This document shows, piece after piece, positions 33,563 to 42,754 of a DNA stretch of 64,000 nt. Position 1 is the first letter of the stretch, and each line of letters opens with the position of its first letter. A program made the position numbers and the translations under genes. A model generated the notes under the pieces. It had not been told where the DNA came from and ran no database searches. It was given only the letters and a program-made list of their open reading frames with translations. Source of the DNA: Candidatus Baltobacteraceae bacterium (GTDB lineage Bacteria; Vulcanimicrobiota; Vulcanimicrobiia; Vulcanimicrobiales; Vulcanimicrobiaceae); NCBI GenBank assembly GCA_036488875.1, contig DASXGW010000004.1, positions 592,032-656,031 on the forward strand. Reading direction: 5' to 3'.

Positions 33563-35238
33563 TAGTGCGGCGCGTAGACGTCGGGGAAGCACTCCAGCTT
33601 GTTGGAGCACCGCGTTCCGGCGTAGGCAGCGCTGACGTTAATCTCGCGGATGTGCTGGCCGTACCGTTGATTGATCGATTTGATGACATAGTAGGCGATC
33701 AACGCGTAGCCCGTGTTCGACGGATGCAGACCATCGAAGCTCACCAGTCCTTGGGCGGACGCCAGCGTGCAGCATTTTCCGGGATTGATCGAGATGGCCT
33801 TGGCAAAGTACTGATTGGACGGATCTCCGCTGAGAATTCCGTCGAAGATCGCGCGCACGTCGATGAAGGCCGATTGCGTGTACGTCGCAGCTTCGCCGAT
33901 ACCCGTGTTCACGTTGTCGTTGAGCTGCTGGATCTTACCGGCGAACTGCGGCGTGATGTAGTACGAGCCTATGCCGCTGCCGGCTACGCACGGCTTAGTG
34001 AAATTCGGTCCCGAACAGTCGAGATTCGGAAACGTCGAGGAATGCGCGAGGTAGTAGTTGAGGGCGTCGAGAGCTCCCGGAAGCGTCAGATAGCCGCATG
34101 CGGTCGCGACCGTTCCCGGTTTGCATCCGTTGGGCGTCGTCAGATGGTAGGCGGTCGCGAACTGCTCGATGGTCGTCTTGGCTTGCGCGGGAGTGAAGAG
34201 CCCGAGCCCGACCAGCACGCAAAATGCGTACGTTTGCACCGGAGTGTGCGCCGGCGACGCGGTGCACGCGGACCGCTTCGGGATCGCCATATTCAGGAAG
34301 TACGGCGTGCGCAGCACGTCGGGCAGATTGAGCACGACGGTCTTGGCGCCGGCATACTTGAGCGTTTGAATGGCGTTGAGTTCGTCGGCCTTCATTTGAG
34401 CGACGGTGTTGTCGCCGCCGACGAAGCGTCCGCCGCTGCCCATGTACTTCAGGACGTCGTTGGCTCCCAGCCACACGGTCGCCAAAGTCGGATGCAGCGA
34501 TGCCGCGGCGCGCACCTCGGTAAGGTTCGAGCCCATGTGCGCAAAGCTGCCCAGCACGGGCCAGAACGTGCTCGCCTCACCGTCGACGACGGCCGCAAGC
34601 AGTCCCGGAATGCCGGGGATCGGTTCGCACGTATTATTTTGCGGCTCGGAAATCGTGTTGGCTTCGTGCGCGGTAATGCCGGGAACGGCGACGTCGCGAA
34701 CGACGTTCGAGGTATTCATGCGCACGGTGGCGACACCGCTTATGAGGTAGCCGGCAGCGTTGAAGCCGCCATCTGCGGTGCACGTGTTGCCGGACTTCGA
34801 CAAGCCGAACGGCGCCAAGCTTCCGGGAGCGGTTGGAACCAGCAGATTGTTCAAGGCGGGAGCCTTGATAAGCGGCAGCGGGCTCGTCGCCGGATCGTAC
34901 ATGTCATTGATAGCGGTCGCTTCCGGTAGACCCGAGGCCATCTCGAAGAGATCGGCCCACCAGCCGTTTTCCTGACCCGGTCGCACCAGCTGCGACTTAT
35001 CGAGCGGATCTTTAAAGTCGGTTGCGCCGAGGAAGCCGCCGGCTTGATAACCGGCCGTGAGGCTGTCGCCGACTCCAACAATGCTTGAGAGGACTCCGCG
35101 ACCGACCGAACCGTTACGATGCATGGTCGACGGCGCGGCCGGCAAGGTCGAGTTCGAGGTTCCCCCGCTCGGTGCGCTGCACGCGCAGATTGCTGCGAGT
35201 GCCGCGAAGGCAAAAATCTTTTTCACGGTGCCGTTCAT
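33562..35238 (-). CDS. SGNH/GDSL hydrolase paralogue 2, lipoprotein-like
   Basis: An intact 558-aa protein. The signal peptide ends AAICACS (possible lipobox), block I is VGVGDSLTAGYQAGGF, block III is WLGANDVLKYMG, and the catalytic His is in DGLHPSNTGYALIAYY. It is larger than typical GDSL esterases because of a long insertion with paired cysteines. It is likely exported and acts on lipid or polysaccharide esters. ATG at 35238 has AGAGG 9 bp upstream. It shares an operon with the barrel-like protein upstream and with the rhodanese downstream. Confidence 0.8.
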   Translation of the reverse strand: MNGTVKKIFAFAALAAICACSAPSGGTSNSTLPAAPSTMHRNGSVGRGVLSSIVGVGDSLTAGYQAGGFLGATDFKDPLDKSQLVRPGQENGWWADLFEMASGLPEATAINDMYDPATSPLPLIKAPALNNLLVPTAPGSLAPFGLSKSGNTCTADGGFNAAGYLISGVATVRMNTSNVVRDVAVPGITAHEANTISEPQNNTCEPIPGIPGLLAAVVDGEASTFWPVLGSFAHMGSNLTEVRAAASLHPTLATVWLGANDVLKYMGSGGRFVGGDNTVAQMKADELNAIQTLKYAGAKTVVLNLPDVLRTPYFLNMAIPKRSACTASPAHTPVQTYAFCVLVGLGLFTPAQAKTTIEQFATAYHLTTPNGCKPGTVATACGYLTLPGALDALNYYLAHSSTFPNLDCSGPNFTKPCVAGSGIGSYYITPQFAGKIQQLNDNVNTGIGEAATYTQSAFIDVRAIFDGILSGDPSNQYFAKAISINPGKCCTLASAQGLVSFDGLHPSNTGYALIAYYVIKSINQRYGQHIREINVSAAYAGTRCSNKLECFPDVYAPH

Positions 35239-35250
35239 GATTGTCAACCT

Positions 35251-36507
35251 CTAGAGCGGGAAGATGCCGGGCGTGCCGACACCAAACTGAAGCTGCATCT
35301 GCGTCGCTTTGAGTCCGCCGAACCCCAGGCCGCAGGTGTTGTTGAGCGCCTGCTGCACGGTCAAACATTTGACCGCCGTGACGCCGTCGGCACCCATGTT
35401 GGTCGGGCCGCCGCTGTTGAGCACGAACTGCACGAAGCCGTATTTGCTGACGCGCTGCGAGACGCCCAGGAAGTACGCGATCACGTGCTCGGGGTACGGA
35501 TCGGTCGGAAGATAGTCGCGCGCGCTTTGCGGTTCCACCCAGAGCGTCGTGGTATCCGTCGGCGTGTACTGTAAATAGAGAATCTGCGGCGTCTGAAAGG
35601 CATTCTTCGTGTTGAAGCCGTTGGTGTGCATCAGCCACTGCGTCGCCATCGTAAACGTTCCGAACATCTTCGGCGACTTGAGAAACGGCAGCGTGACCGC
35701 CACGGATTTGAACTGAGCGGTGCGCACCGGAAGATTCTGGAGAACCGGACCGTCGGGCGGATTGATCGTGACCGGCACGATATCGTTATCGCCGACCGAT
35801 TCTCCCACGGTACCGTAGCGCGCGACATAGGTCGGCGTGATGACCAGCGGAAGCGGTACGCCGATGTGCGCGAGCGGGAAGACCATCTTTTGGAGCATTC
35901 CGACGATGAACGTGTCCTTGGTGCGCACGTTGATGTCCCGTCCGGTTCCCGGGCCGCACGCGTTGCCGCCGCTCAAGTCGGCGCAGCCGACCGGATTTTG
36001 AAAGCCTGCGAGGTAAACGGGCGCGAGGCCGCTGTTAAAACCGTACGGCCAGTGCTGAAGTTGGAACATGCTTCCGACCAATCGCGTCGTCGGATTGAAC
36101 GCGTAGCCGAGCGAGACGTCGCCGCCGCCGTACAGCCAGCCCTTTCCGTACGTTCCGATGTTGCCGAACGGATACGCTATGGAAAAGTCGGCCGTATATT
36201 GGAAGCCGAGCGGAAATCCGACCTGCTGGCTTACCGGCTGCTGGCTGACCGGCGGTACTTGCGCGACGGTGCCGGGATCGACGGCGCCCGAACCGGGCGC
36301 GAGGTGCGACGCTTGACGCCGTTGACGCTTAGCATCGTGCTCTTTCTTCCATGCTTCCATCGCATGGAAGATCGCGCTGTTTGCGCCGGGCACGACGGTC
36401 TGTTCGTAGACGTTTTCCATTCCGTCGGCGCGCGCGGCCGGACACGAGTAGCAGATGGTCGCGGCCGCGGCAATAGCCGCGAGTGCGCGCAAAGGCGTCT
36501 TGTGCAT
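35251..36507 (-). CDS. Outer-membrane beta-barrel-like protein
   Basis: The 418-aa protein has a signal peptide (ALAAIAAAATICYSCPAARA), a short helical and Pro/Gln-rich linker (to about 95), and then alternating aromatic strands such as YTADFSIAYPFGNIGTYG, GGDVSLGYAFNPTTRLVG, FGTFTMATQWLMHTNGF and QMQLQFGVGTPGIFPL. This suggests a barrel of 10-14 strands. It is the first gene of the SGNH/rhodanese operon and may export or anchor their products. The family was not recognised. Confidence 0.6.
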   Translation of the reverse strand: MHKTPLRALAAIAAAATICYSCPAARADGMENVYEQTVVPGANSAIFHAMEAWKKEHDAKRQRRQASHLAPGSGAVDPGTVAQVPPVSQQPVSQQVGFPLGFQYTADFSIAYPFGNIGTYGKGWLYGGGDVSLGYAFNPTTRLVGSMFQLQHWPYGFNSGLAPVYLAGFQNPVGCADLSGGNACGPGTGRDINVRTKDTFIVGMLQKMVFPLAHIGVPLPLVITPTYVARYGTVGESVGDNDIVPVTINPPDGPVLQNLPVRTAQFKSVAVTLPFLKSPKMFGTFTMATQWLMHTNGFNTKNAFQTPQILYLQYTPTDTTTLWVEPQSARDYLPTDPYPEHVIAYFLGVSQRVSKYGFVQFVLNSGGPTNMGADGVTAVKCLTVQQALNNTCGLGFGGLKATQMQLQFGVGTPGIFPL

Positions 36508-36623
36508 GCACCAGTCTCCAAGAAGAAGCGCCCTATTATTAAAAGTATCAGGCGCCGGTCCGCAAAGCTTGGGCCCGCCCGGACTAAATCCTGCCCAGGG
36601 AAAAGCTTCTCAGCGTTCCTGAG

Positions 36624-39600
36624 TTACACGCCCGCGGGCTGCGACGATGCGTCGCCGATGTCGCCGCCGCTTACGTGGCCGTCGGTTCCGGTCGAGCGAC
36701 CGTTCCCGCCGCTTCTCTTGCCCCTGAACCGTTGGTCGAGCCAATGCTCGAACGATTTGACGATGACGTAGAGCACCGGCGTGATCGCAAGATTCAAGAT
36801 CGTCGAGACAACCATTCCGCCGAATACGACCGTGCCTAACGAGTGGCGTGCCGCTTCGCCGGCGCCGGAGGCAAACACGAGCGGCGTGACGGCAATGATG
36901 AAAGCAATCGACGTCATCAAGATCGGGCGTAACCGAACCTGGGCCGCGCGCAATGCGGCCTGCACGATCGTCGCGCCTTCGCGCATTTGCTGATTGGCAA
37001 ACTCCACGATAAGAATTGCGCTCTTGCTCGCGAGGCCGATAAGCATCACGTAACCGACCTGCGCGTAGACGTCCTGTGCCAGCGCCGGATCGAACAGGAA
37101 CGGGATCGGCAAGTGGCTGCGGAAGTTCATGAAGCCCAGCGCGCCGAGCAGCGCCGCCGGCACGGCCAGCAGCACGATGAGCGGATCGATGAAGCTTTCG
37201 TACTGTGCGGCCAGCGCCAAGAACACAAAGATGATGGCCAGGACGAAGACCACCTTGGTCGGTGCTCCCGCCGCAATCTGGTCGAGCTGCAACCCCGTCC
37301 ACTCGAACGTCACGCCCGTGGGCATCACTTGGCGGGCGATCTTTTGCATCTCGTCGATCGCAGTCCCCGAGCTGACTCCCGGCGCGGAGTTACCCGAGAG
37401 CTCGATGTTGCGATAGAGATTGTAATGCGAAATGATCGGCGGCCCCAACGTTTGCTTGGCCGTCATCAGCGCCGAGAGCGGCACCATCACCGCGCCGGTC
37501 GCGCTCGTAGCGGAAGTCGCGGCGGAGGAGGCCGGATTGGTCGCCCCCGCACTCGTGTCCGACGCCGGGCTCGCGTGCACGTATAAATTCTGGAGCGAAG
37601 CGACGTCGCTGCGGTACGGCGCGTCGGCCTGCACCTGCACCTGCCAGGATCGATTGAGGTACGTGAAGTTGTTTACGTAAAGCGACCCGAGATCGACCTC
37701 CATCGTCTGGAAGATGTCCGACAACGAGACGCCGATGGCTTTGGCCTTGTTGCGGTCGATATCGGCTTCGATCTGCGGCGAATCGATGCGGAACTGGGTG
37801 AAGACGTTTTGCAGAGCCGGATCTTTAGACGCTGCGCCCATGATGGCAAACGCGGTGCCCATCAGCTTGGGCAGGCCCACGTTGCCGCGGTCTTCAAGCT
37901 CGAACTGGAATCCGTTGAAGTTCCCTAGGCCGTTGATCGCGGGCGGATTAAACGCGAAGACCTGCGCCTCGGGGATCGTCATGTAGAAGATGCCGTTGAG
38001 CCGCTGCTCGAGCGCGAAAACCGAGTGCGACACGCACGCCTGGCCGCCGTGGCCGAACGTGAAGTTGCACCAGAACGGCGTCTTGCGGTCGCCCCACGGC
38101 TTGACCAAGGTAAACACGACGCCGCGATTGGGCGACGTTCCGCTAAAGCCGAAGCCGCCGACGTCGAAAATGTATTGCACCTCCGGCTGTGCCTGCATGA
38201 TCGCTTCGACCTTGCGGCCCACGGCCTGCTCGCCTTCAAGCGACGTTCCTTCGGGTGCTTGGATCAACGTGATGAAGTAGCCGACGTCCTCGTCGGGCAG
38301 AAACGCTTGCGGCGTCTTCCACACCATGAGGAACGTGACGAACAGCGCGGCGGCAAATATGCCGGAGACGATCCAGCGGTGCCGGAAGAAACTCGGAAGC
38401 AGACGTGAGTACCAATTGCGGAACCGTTGAAGCCCCGTATTGAACCAGCGGAAAAATGCGGCTTTTGAAACGTGTTCGCCTGAAAGCAGCCGCGCCGACA
38501 GCACCGGTGCCAAGGTCAGCGCCTGGAAAAGCGAGATGCTGATCGACGCCGCGATGGTGATTGCGAACTGCTTGTAGATTTGTCCGGTCGTTCCAGGCAG
38601 GAAGCCGACCGGGATGAACACGGCGAGCAGTACGATCGAAGACGCGACGATGGCGCTCTGGATTTCACGCATCGCTTCACCGGCACTGGCGATGCCGCTC
38701 TGCTTGCCCTTGTTCATCTCCATGTGGCGCGCGATGTTCTCGATGACGACGATCGCGTCGTCGACGACGAGTCCGGTTGCCAAGGTCAAACCGAAAAGCG
38801 TCACGGTGTTGATCGTGAAGCCCAGCGCCTTCATGACGAAAAACGTGCCGATCAACGAAACGGGAATCGTCGCGGCCGGAATCAGCGTCGATCGCGGATC
38901 CTGTAAGAACAGGAAGATGACGAGAATGACCAGGAGGATCGAGAGGAGCAGCGTGAGCACGACTTCCCGAATCGACTCGTTGACAAACGTGGTCGAGTCG
39001 AAAGCGACCTCCCAGTGAATGCCCGGCGGGAACTGCTTTGCCAGCTGCACCATCTTTGCGCGGACGTCGCTTGCGACTTGCAGTGCGTTGGCGGTCGGAT
39101 ACTGCTGGACACCCATTCCGACCGTTTTGGCGTGGCCGTTGAAGCGTAAGGCGTTCGTGTAACTCTGTGCACCCAGCTCGACGCGCGAAACGTCGCCGAG
39201 CCGCACGTAGCCGCCGTTGGGATTGGCGCGAAGAATGATATTGGCAAACTGCGTTGGATCGGAGAGCTGCGTCAGCGCGTTCACGGTGTAGGTGAAGGGT
39301 TGATTCTTCGGCGCGGGCGGGGCGCCGATGCTGCCGGCCGCGATGGAGACGTTCTGTTCTTGCAGGGAGCTGACGACGTCGGACGCGTCGAGTCCCTGCT
39401 GCGCGAGCTTACGCGGATCCAGCCAGATGCGCATCGCGTACTGGCGCTGCCCGAAGATGATCACGCCGGACACGCCCGGAACCCGGCCTATATCGTTGGC
39501 GAGGTTGAGCTGAACGTAGTTGCTCAGGTCGAGCGTGCTCATGCCCTTGTCGTCGGACGTCAGTGCGATGCCCATCACGAACGAGCCCGAGTTTTTAACG

Positions 39601-39983
39601 ACTTGAATGCCGACTTGCTGCACCGTCTGCGGCAGCAGGCCGAGCGACGACTGAACGGCGTTTTGAACGTCGGCCGCCGCGATGTCGAGATTCACGCCTA
39701 AGTTAAAGGTACACGTGACCGTCGACACGCCCTGCGAGCTCGTCGAGCTGACGTAGCGCAAGCCTTCGACGCTGTTGACGGCTTGCTCCAGGACGGTCGT
39801 GACTTGCGCTTCGACCGCCTGCGGGCTCGCGCCGGTATACGTCGCGGTAACCGACACGACCGGCGGTGCGATCTGCGGATATTGCCCGATGGGCAGCGTC
39901 GGAAGGGCCACGAGCCCGCCGATCATGATCACCAGCGAGCAGACGATCGCGAGTACCGGCCGGTTGAGAAATGCCTTCGTCAC
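36624..39983 (-). CDS. RND efflux pump, AcrB/HAE1 family
   Basis: The 1119-aa inner-membrane transporter begins MTKAFLNRPVLAIVCSLVIM and has PIGQYPQIAPPVVSVTATYTGA, GLVVDDAIVVIENIARHME (TM4 proton-relay Asp pair), and MLIGLASKSAILIVEFANQ in TM10. Twelve TM helices and two large periplasmic loops are evident. It would extrude drugs or lipophilic compounds. No membrane-fusion (AcrA) or outer-membrane factor (TolC) gene lies next to it here. The start is GTG at 39983. Confidence 0.92.
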   Translation of the reverse strand: MTKAFLNRPVLAIVCSLVIMIGGLVALPTLPIGQYPQIAPPVVSVTATYTGASPQAVEAQVTTVLEQAVNSVEGLRYVSSTSSQGVSTVTCTFNLGVNLDIAAADVQNAVQSSLGLLPQTVQQVGIQVVKNSGSFVMGIALTSDDKGMSTLDLSNYVQLNLANDIGRVPGVSGVIIFGQRQYAMRIWLDPRKLAQQGLDASDVVSSLQEQNVSIAAGSIGAPPAPKNQPFTYTVNALTQLSDPTQFANIILRANPNGGYVRLGDVSRVELGAQSYTNALRFNGHAKTVGMGVQQYPTANALQVASDVRAKMVQLAKQFPPGIHWEVAFDSTTFVNESIREVVLTLLLSILLVILVIFLFLQDPRSTLIPAATIPVSLIGTFFVMKALGFTINTVTLFGLTLATGLVVDDAIVVIENIARHMEMNKGKQSGIASAGEAMREIQSAIVASSIVLLAVFIPVGFLPGTTGQIYKQFAITIAASISISLFQALTLAPVLSARLLSGEHVSKAAFFRWFNTGLQRFRNWYSRLLPSFFRHRWIVSGIFAAALFVTFLMVWKTPQAFLPDEDVGYFITLIQAPEGTSLEGEQAVGRKVEAIMQAQPEVQYIFDVGGFGFSGTSPNRGVVFTLVKPWGDRKTPFWCNFTFGHGGQACVSHSVFALEQRLNGIFYMTIPEAQVFAFNPPAINGLGNFNGFQFELEDRGNVGLPKLMGTAFAIMGAASKDPALQNVFTQFRIDSPQIEADIDRNKAKAIGVSLSDIFQTMEVDLGSLYVNNFTYLNRSWQVQVQADAPYRSDVASLQNLYVHASPASDTSAGATNPASSAATSATSATGAVMVPLSALMTAKQTLGPPIISHYNLYRNIELSGNSAPGVSSGTAIDEMQKIARQVMPTGVTFEWTGLQLDQIAAGAPTKVVFVLAIIFVFLALAAQYESFIDPLIVLLAVPAALLGALGFMNFRSHLPIPFLFDPALAQDVYAQVGYVMLIGLASKSAILIVEFANQQMREGATIVQAALRAAQVRLRPILMTSIAFIIAVTPLVFASGAGEAARHSLGTVVFGGMVVSTILNLAITPVLYVIVKSFEHWLDQRFRGKRSGGNGRSTGTDGHVSGGDIGDASSQPAGV

Positions 39984-40019
39984 GTTAGGGTGTTCAACTC
40001 AGCAATCGTAGTGGGGGTT

Positions 40020-40892
40020 TCAGGCGGGAAAGGCCTGCTCGGCGTGGTACGAGCTGCGCGAGAGCGGGCTCGAGACAACCTGATGAAAACCTTTTGACTT
40101 TGCCAGCTCGCCGAGTGCCGCGAACTGGGCGGGCGTCACGAACTCCCTGACCGGCAGATGCTTCTTGCTGGGCTGCAGGTACTGGCCCAGCGTAAAGATG
40201 TCGACTCCCACCGAGCGGGCGTCGTCCATCGCCGCTTCGACCTCGGCTTCCGACTCGCCGAGCCCGATCATCAGCGACGTCTTGGTGTAGCGCTCGGGTG
40301 CCCGAGATTTGGCATGGAGGAGCACCTTTAGCGATTGCTCGTAGCCCGCGCGCTTGTCGCGCACCGTTGCCTGCAGCCGGCGAACCGTTTCGAGGTTGTG
40401 CGCGAACACGTCGGGCTTCGCGTCCATCACGATGTCGAGCGCGCGCAGATCGCCGCGATAGTCGCCGCTGAGAATCTCCACGCGAGCTCCCGGAGCGCGC
40501 TCGTGGATCGCGCGAACGGTATTCGCGAAGATCAGCGCCCCGCCGTCGGCCAGATCGTCGCGATCGACCGCGGTTAGCACGAGATACTTCCAGCCGAGGT
40601 CGCGCACCGCGTCTGCGACGCGCACGGGTTCGAGCCAATCGACTTGACCGCGCGGATTCCCGGTCTTGACGTTGCAGAAGCGGCAGCCGCGCGTGCACGT
40701 GTCGCCCAAGATCATGATGGTCGCCGTGCCGGCGCCCCAGCACTCCGCGAGATTGGGACACGCCGCCTCGCGGCAAACCGTATGCAGTTCGAGCGCCGCG
40801 ACTTTCGCCTTGACGCGCTCGTAATCGTCGCCTGCCGGGAGCGATACTTTCAGCCACGACGGCTTGCGTATCAGGTCGATCTCTATAGCCAC
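40020..40892 (-). CDS. lipA: Lipoyl synthase
   Basis: A radical-SAM enzyme of 290 aa. CREAACPNLAEC supplies the auxiliary 4Fe-4S cluster and CTRGCRFC the radical-SAM cluster. Further matches are TIMILGDTCTRGCRFCNV, LTAVDRDDLADGG and the C-terminal SSPLSRSSYHAEQ with the conserved Arg-Ser. It inserts sulfur into octanoyl-lipoyl domains. The GTG start is 9 bp after the lipB stop, so lipB-lipA is an operon. Confidence 0.95.
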   Translation of the reverse strand: MAIEIDLIRKPSWLKVSLPAGDDYERVKAKVAALELHTVCREAACPNLAECWGAGTATIMILGDTCTRGCRFCNVKTGNPRGQVDWLEPVRVADAVRDLGWKYLVLTAVDRDDLADGGALIFANTVRAIHERAPGARVEILSGDYRGDLRALDIVMDAKPDVFAHNLETVRRLQATVRDKRAGYEQSLKVLLHAKSRAPERYTKTSLMIGLGESEAEVEAAMDDARSVGVDIFTLGQYLQPSKKHLPVREFVTPAQFAALGELAKSKGFHQVVSSPLSRSSYHAEQAFPA

Positions 40893-40901
40893 TGGTCCGT
40901 A

Positions 40902-41570
40902 TTATGCCTCAACTGCTTGTTCGTAGGGCGGGGTGAACGTCACGCCAAAAACTTTTGATAGCTCTTTGAGCAGAACGTACTTGGCTTCTTCGACGCTCAC
41001 CGGCCGGCGGGCTTCCTTCGATAACGAGGTGATGCCTCGCCCCGGAAGGCCGCACGGCACGATCAGGCCGTCGTAGTCGAGCTCCGTCGAAACGTTGAGC
41101 GCGATGCCGTGCAGGCAGACCATCCGCTGCACCGCCAGGCCGACGGCGCAAATCTGGTTTTCGCCCACCCATACGCCCGCGTGCTCGCTCCAGCGCGCAG
41201 CCTCGATGCCGAACGCCGAGCACGTCGCAATGACCGCGCCCTCGAGGGTGCGCACCAGCGGCACGATTTCGCGAAAGCGCTCGAGCTTGCGAATCGGATA
41301 GACGACCAGCTGCCCGGGACCGTGATAGGTCACGTCGCCGCCGCGCTCGATCTCCACCATATCTACACCGCGTCGCGCGAGCGCATCCGCGTCGAGCAGA
41401 ACGTTTTCGCGCTTGGCTTGTCGTCCGAGCGTCACGACCGGGGTGTGCTCGACGACGATCCACGTGTCGGGTTCGCGAGCTTCGCGCACCGCCTCGTGGA
41501 GGCGGTGCTGAAGATCCCACACTTCACGATACGGCCGCATGCCCAGATCGAGCAGTCGTGCCGATGTCAT
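40902..41570 (-). CDS. lipB: Octanoyltransferase LipB
   Basis: The 222-aa enzyme has VEHTPVVTLGR, RGGDVTYHGPGQLVVYP, WVGENQICAVGLAVQRMVCLHGIALNV and IVPCGLPGRGITSL, whose Cys forms the acyl-enzyme. It transfers octanoyl groups from ACP to lipoyl domains, the step before LipA. ATG at 41570 gives MTSARLLDLG, the usual start, while the frame opens at 41606. Confidence 0.93.
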   Translation of the reverse strand: MTSARLLDLGMRPYREVWDLQHRLHEAVREAREPDTWIVVEHTPVVTLGRQAKRENVLLDADALARRGVDMVEIERGGDVTYHGPGQLVVYPIRKLERFREIVPLVRTLEGAVIATCSAFGIEAARWSEHAGVWVGENQICAVGLAVQRMVCLHGIALNVSTELDYDGLIVPCGLPGRGITSLSKEARRPVSVEEAKYVLLKELSKVFGVTFTPPYEQAVEA

Positions 41571-41648
41571 CGCCCCCGAGTATAGCACGGCTGCCGGACG
41601 CCCCAAGGTTGAGGAGGGGCGTAGGGGCGCCCGGTCGCACCAAGCCGG

Positions 41649-42752
41649 ATGCTTTGCCGCTCGCTCGGGCTACTGGCAGCACTCGCCGTCGCAGGTTGCG
41701 CGCCCGAGTCATGGGCGCCCGTTCCGCACGGTCCCGCCCCAACCGCAGGCCGGACGGTGGCGAGCGGTCTGCTGCTCTACTTGGCCCGCTACGTCAACGG
41801 CGTCTCATCGATCGAGGTGAGGCGTTCGAGCGACGGCGCATTGCAGCGGACGCTTTGGGGAGTCAACGGCATCGACTCCATGGCGATCGATCGCGAAGGA
41901 ACGTTATACGCGTTCGACCAGCGCCAATCGCAGGAGCGCCGCTTTACTCGCGTTCTCGAGTTTGCCGCCGGATCGGTGCGCCCGGACGTGGTGATTCCGC
42001 GAGATCACGGTTCGCCGTTCACGGTATTCGTCGACGCCGACGATCGCCTCGTGGTTCCCGACTTCATCCGCTCGACGCTGTCGTTTTTCAATCGCGGCGG
42101 AAGGCATCCGTGGCGCGTGACGCGCGCGGGCCTTTGTTGGCCTTGGGGACTTGCATCGGATGGCGCCGGTCACTTGTGGGTTTCGAACGCGAACTGTCCT
42201 AAGCTTCACACGCGCGGATCCATCGTCGAGCTGGGCGACGAGGGAACGACGGTGCTGCGCACCATCACCGAAGGCGTCGGCATTCCATGGCGTATCGCGC
42301 TCGACGGAAGAGGCGGCGCTTATATCGTCACCTTCTCGAGTACCAGTGAGACGATCAACCTTTACAGCATGGCGACGGGCCATCTGGTGAGTTCGAAGAA
42401 CGTCACTAACGACCGCGCGGGGCTCGTCGATCCCAAAAGTCCTGGCGCCGATTCAAACGGCAACATCTACGTTCACTACAGCGGATGCGTGTCGTCGACG
42501 GGTTACCATCACTGCGTCGACGCTATCAACGTGTATTCTCCGGGCAGCGTCACGCCGTCGCGAACGCTCGAGGCGGGCGCGAACGGGGGTTTCGGCAACA
42601 TGGCGTTCGACCATCGGGGAAATGCGTACGTCGTCGTCGGTCACGGTGGCGCTCACCCCACGTCGGAAGTGCGCGTGTATTCGGACGGGGCGAGCAAAAG
42701 CCGGACTCTGTTACGCGAGCCCGGCCTTTACGAGATTGCGGTGGGCGACTAG
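41649..42752 (+). CDS. Lipoprotein with NHL/beta-propeller-like repeats
   Basis: The 367-aa protein has a signal peptide ending in the lipobox VAGC. Repeated blades follow, of the form D..G.LYV or GNIYV and VYSPGSVTPSRTL, for example DSNGNIYVHYSG, DHRGNAYVVVG and VRVYSDGASKSRTL. Such exported propellers are common in this type of genome, and the ligand is unknown. The lipobox Cys and a Ser/Pro linker suggest anchoring in the envelope. Confidence 0.7.
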   Translation: MLCRSLGLLAALAVAGCAPESWAPVPHGPAPTAGRTVASGLLLYLARYVNGVSSIEVRRSSDGALQRTLWGVNGIDSMAIDREGTLYAFDQRQSQERRFTRVLEFAAGSVRPDVVIPRDHGSPFTVFVDADDRLVVPDFIRSTLSFFNRGGRHPWRVTRAGLCWPWGLASDGAGHLWVSNANCPKLHTRGSIVELGDEGTTVLRTITEGVGIPWRIALDGRGGAYIVTFSSTSETINLYSMATGHLVSSKNVTNDRAGLVDPKSPGADSNGNIYVHYSGCVSSTGYHHCVDAINVYSPGSVTPSRTLEAGANGGFGNMAFDHRGNAYVVVGHGGAHPTSEVRVYSDGASKSRTLLREPGLYEIAVGD

Positions 42753-42754
42753 CT

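Noticed and set aside
36624..39983. Search for MFP/TolC partners of the RND pump inside the window
   Set aside because: The adjacent barrel-like protein (35251-36507) lacks TolC features and runs as the head of the SGNH operon, so it was not assigned as a partner.
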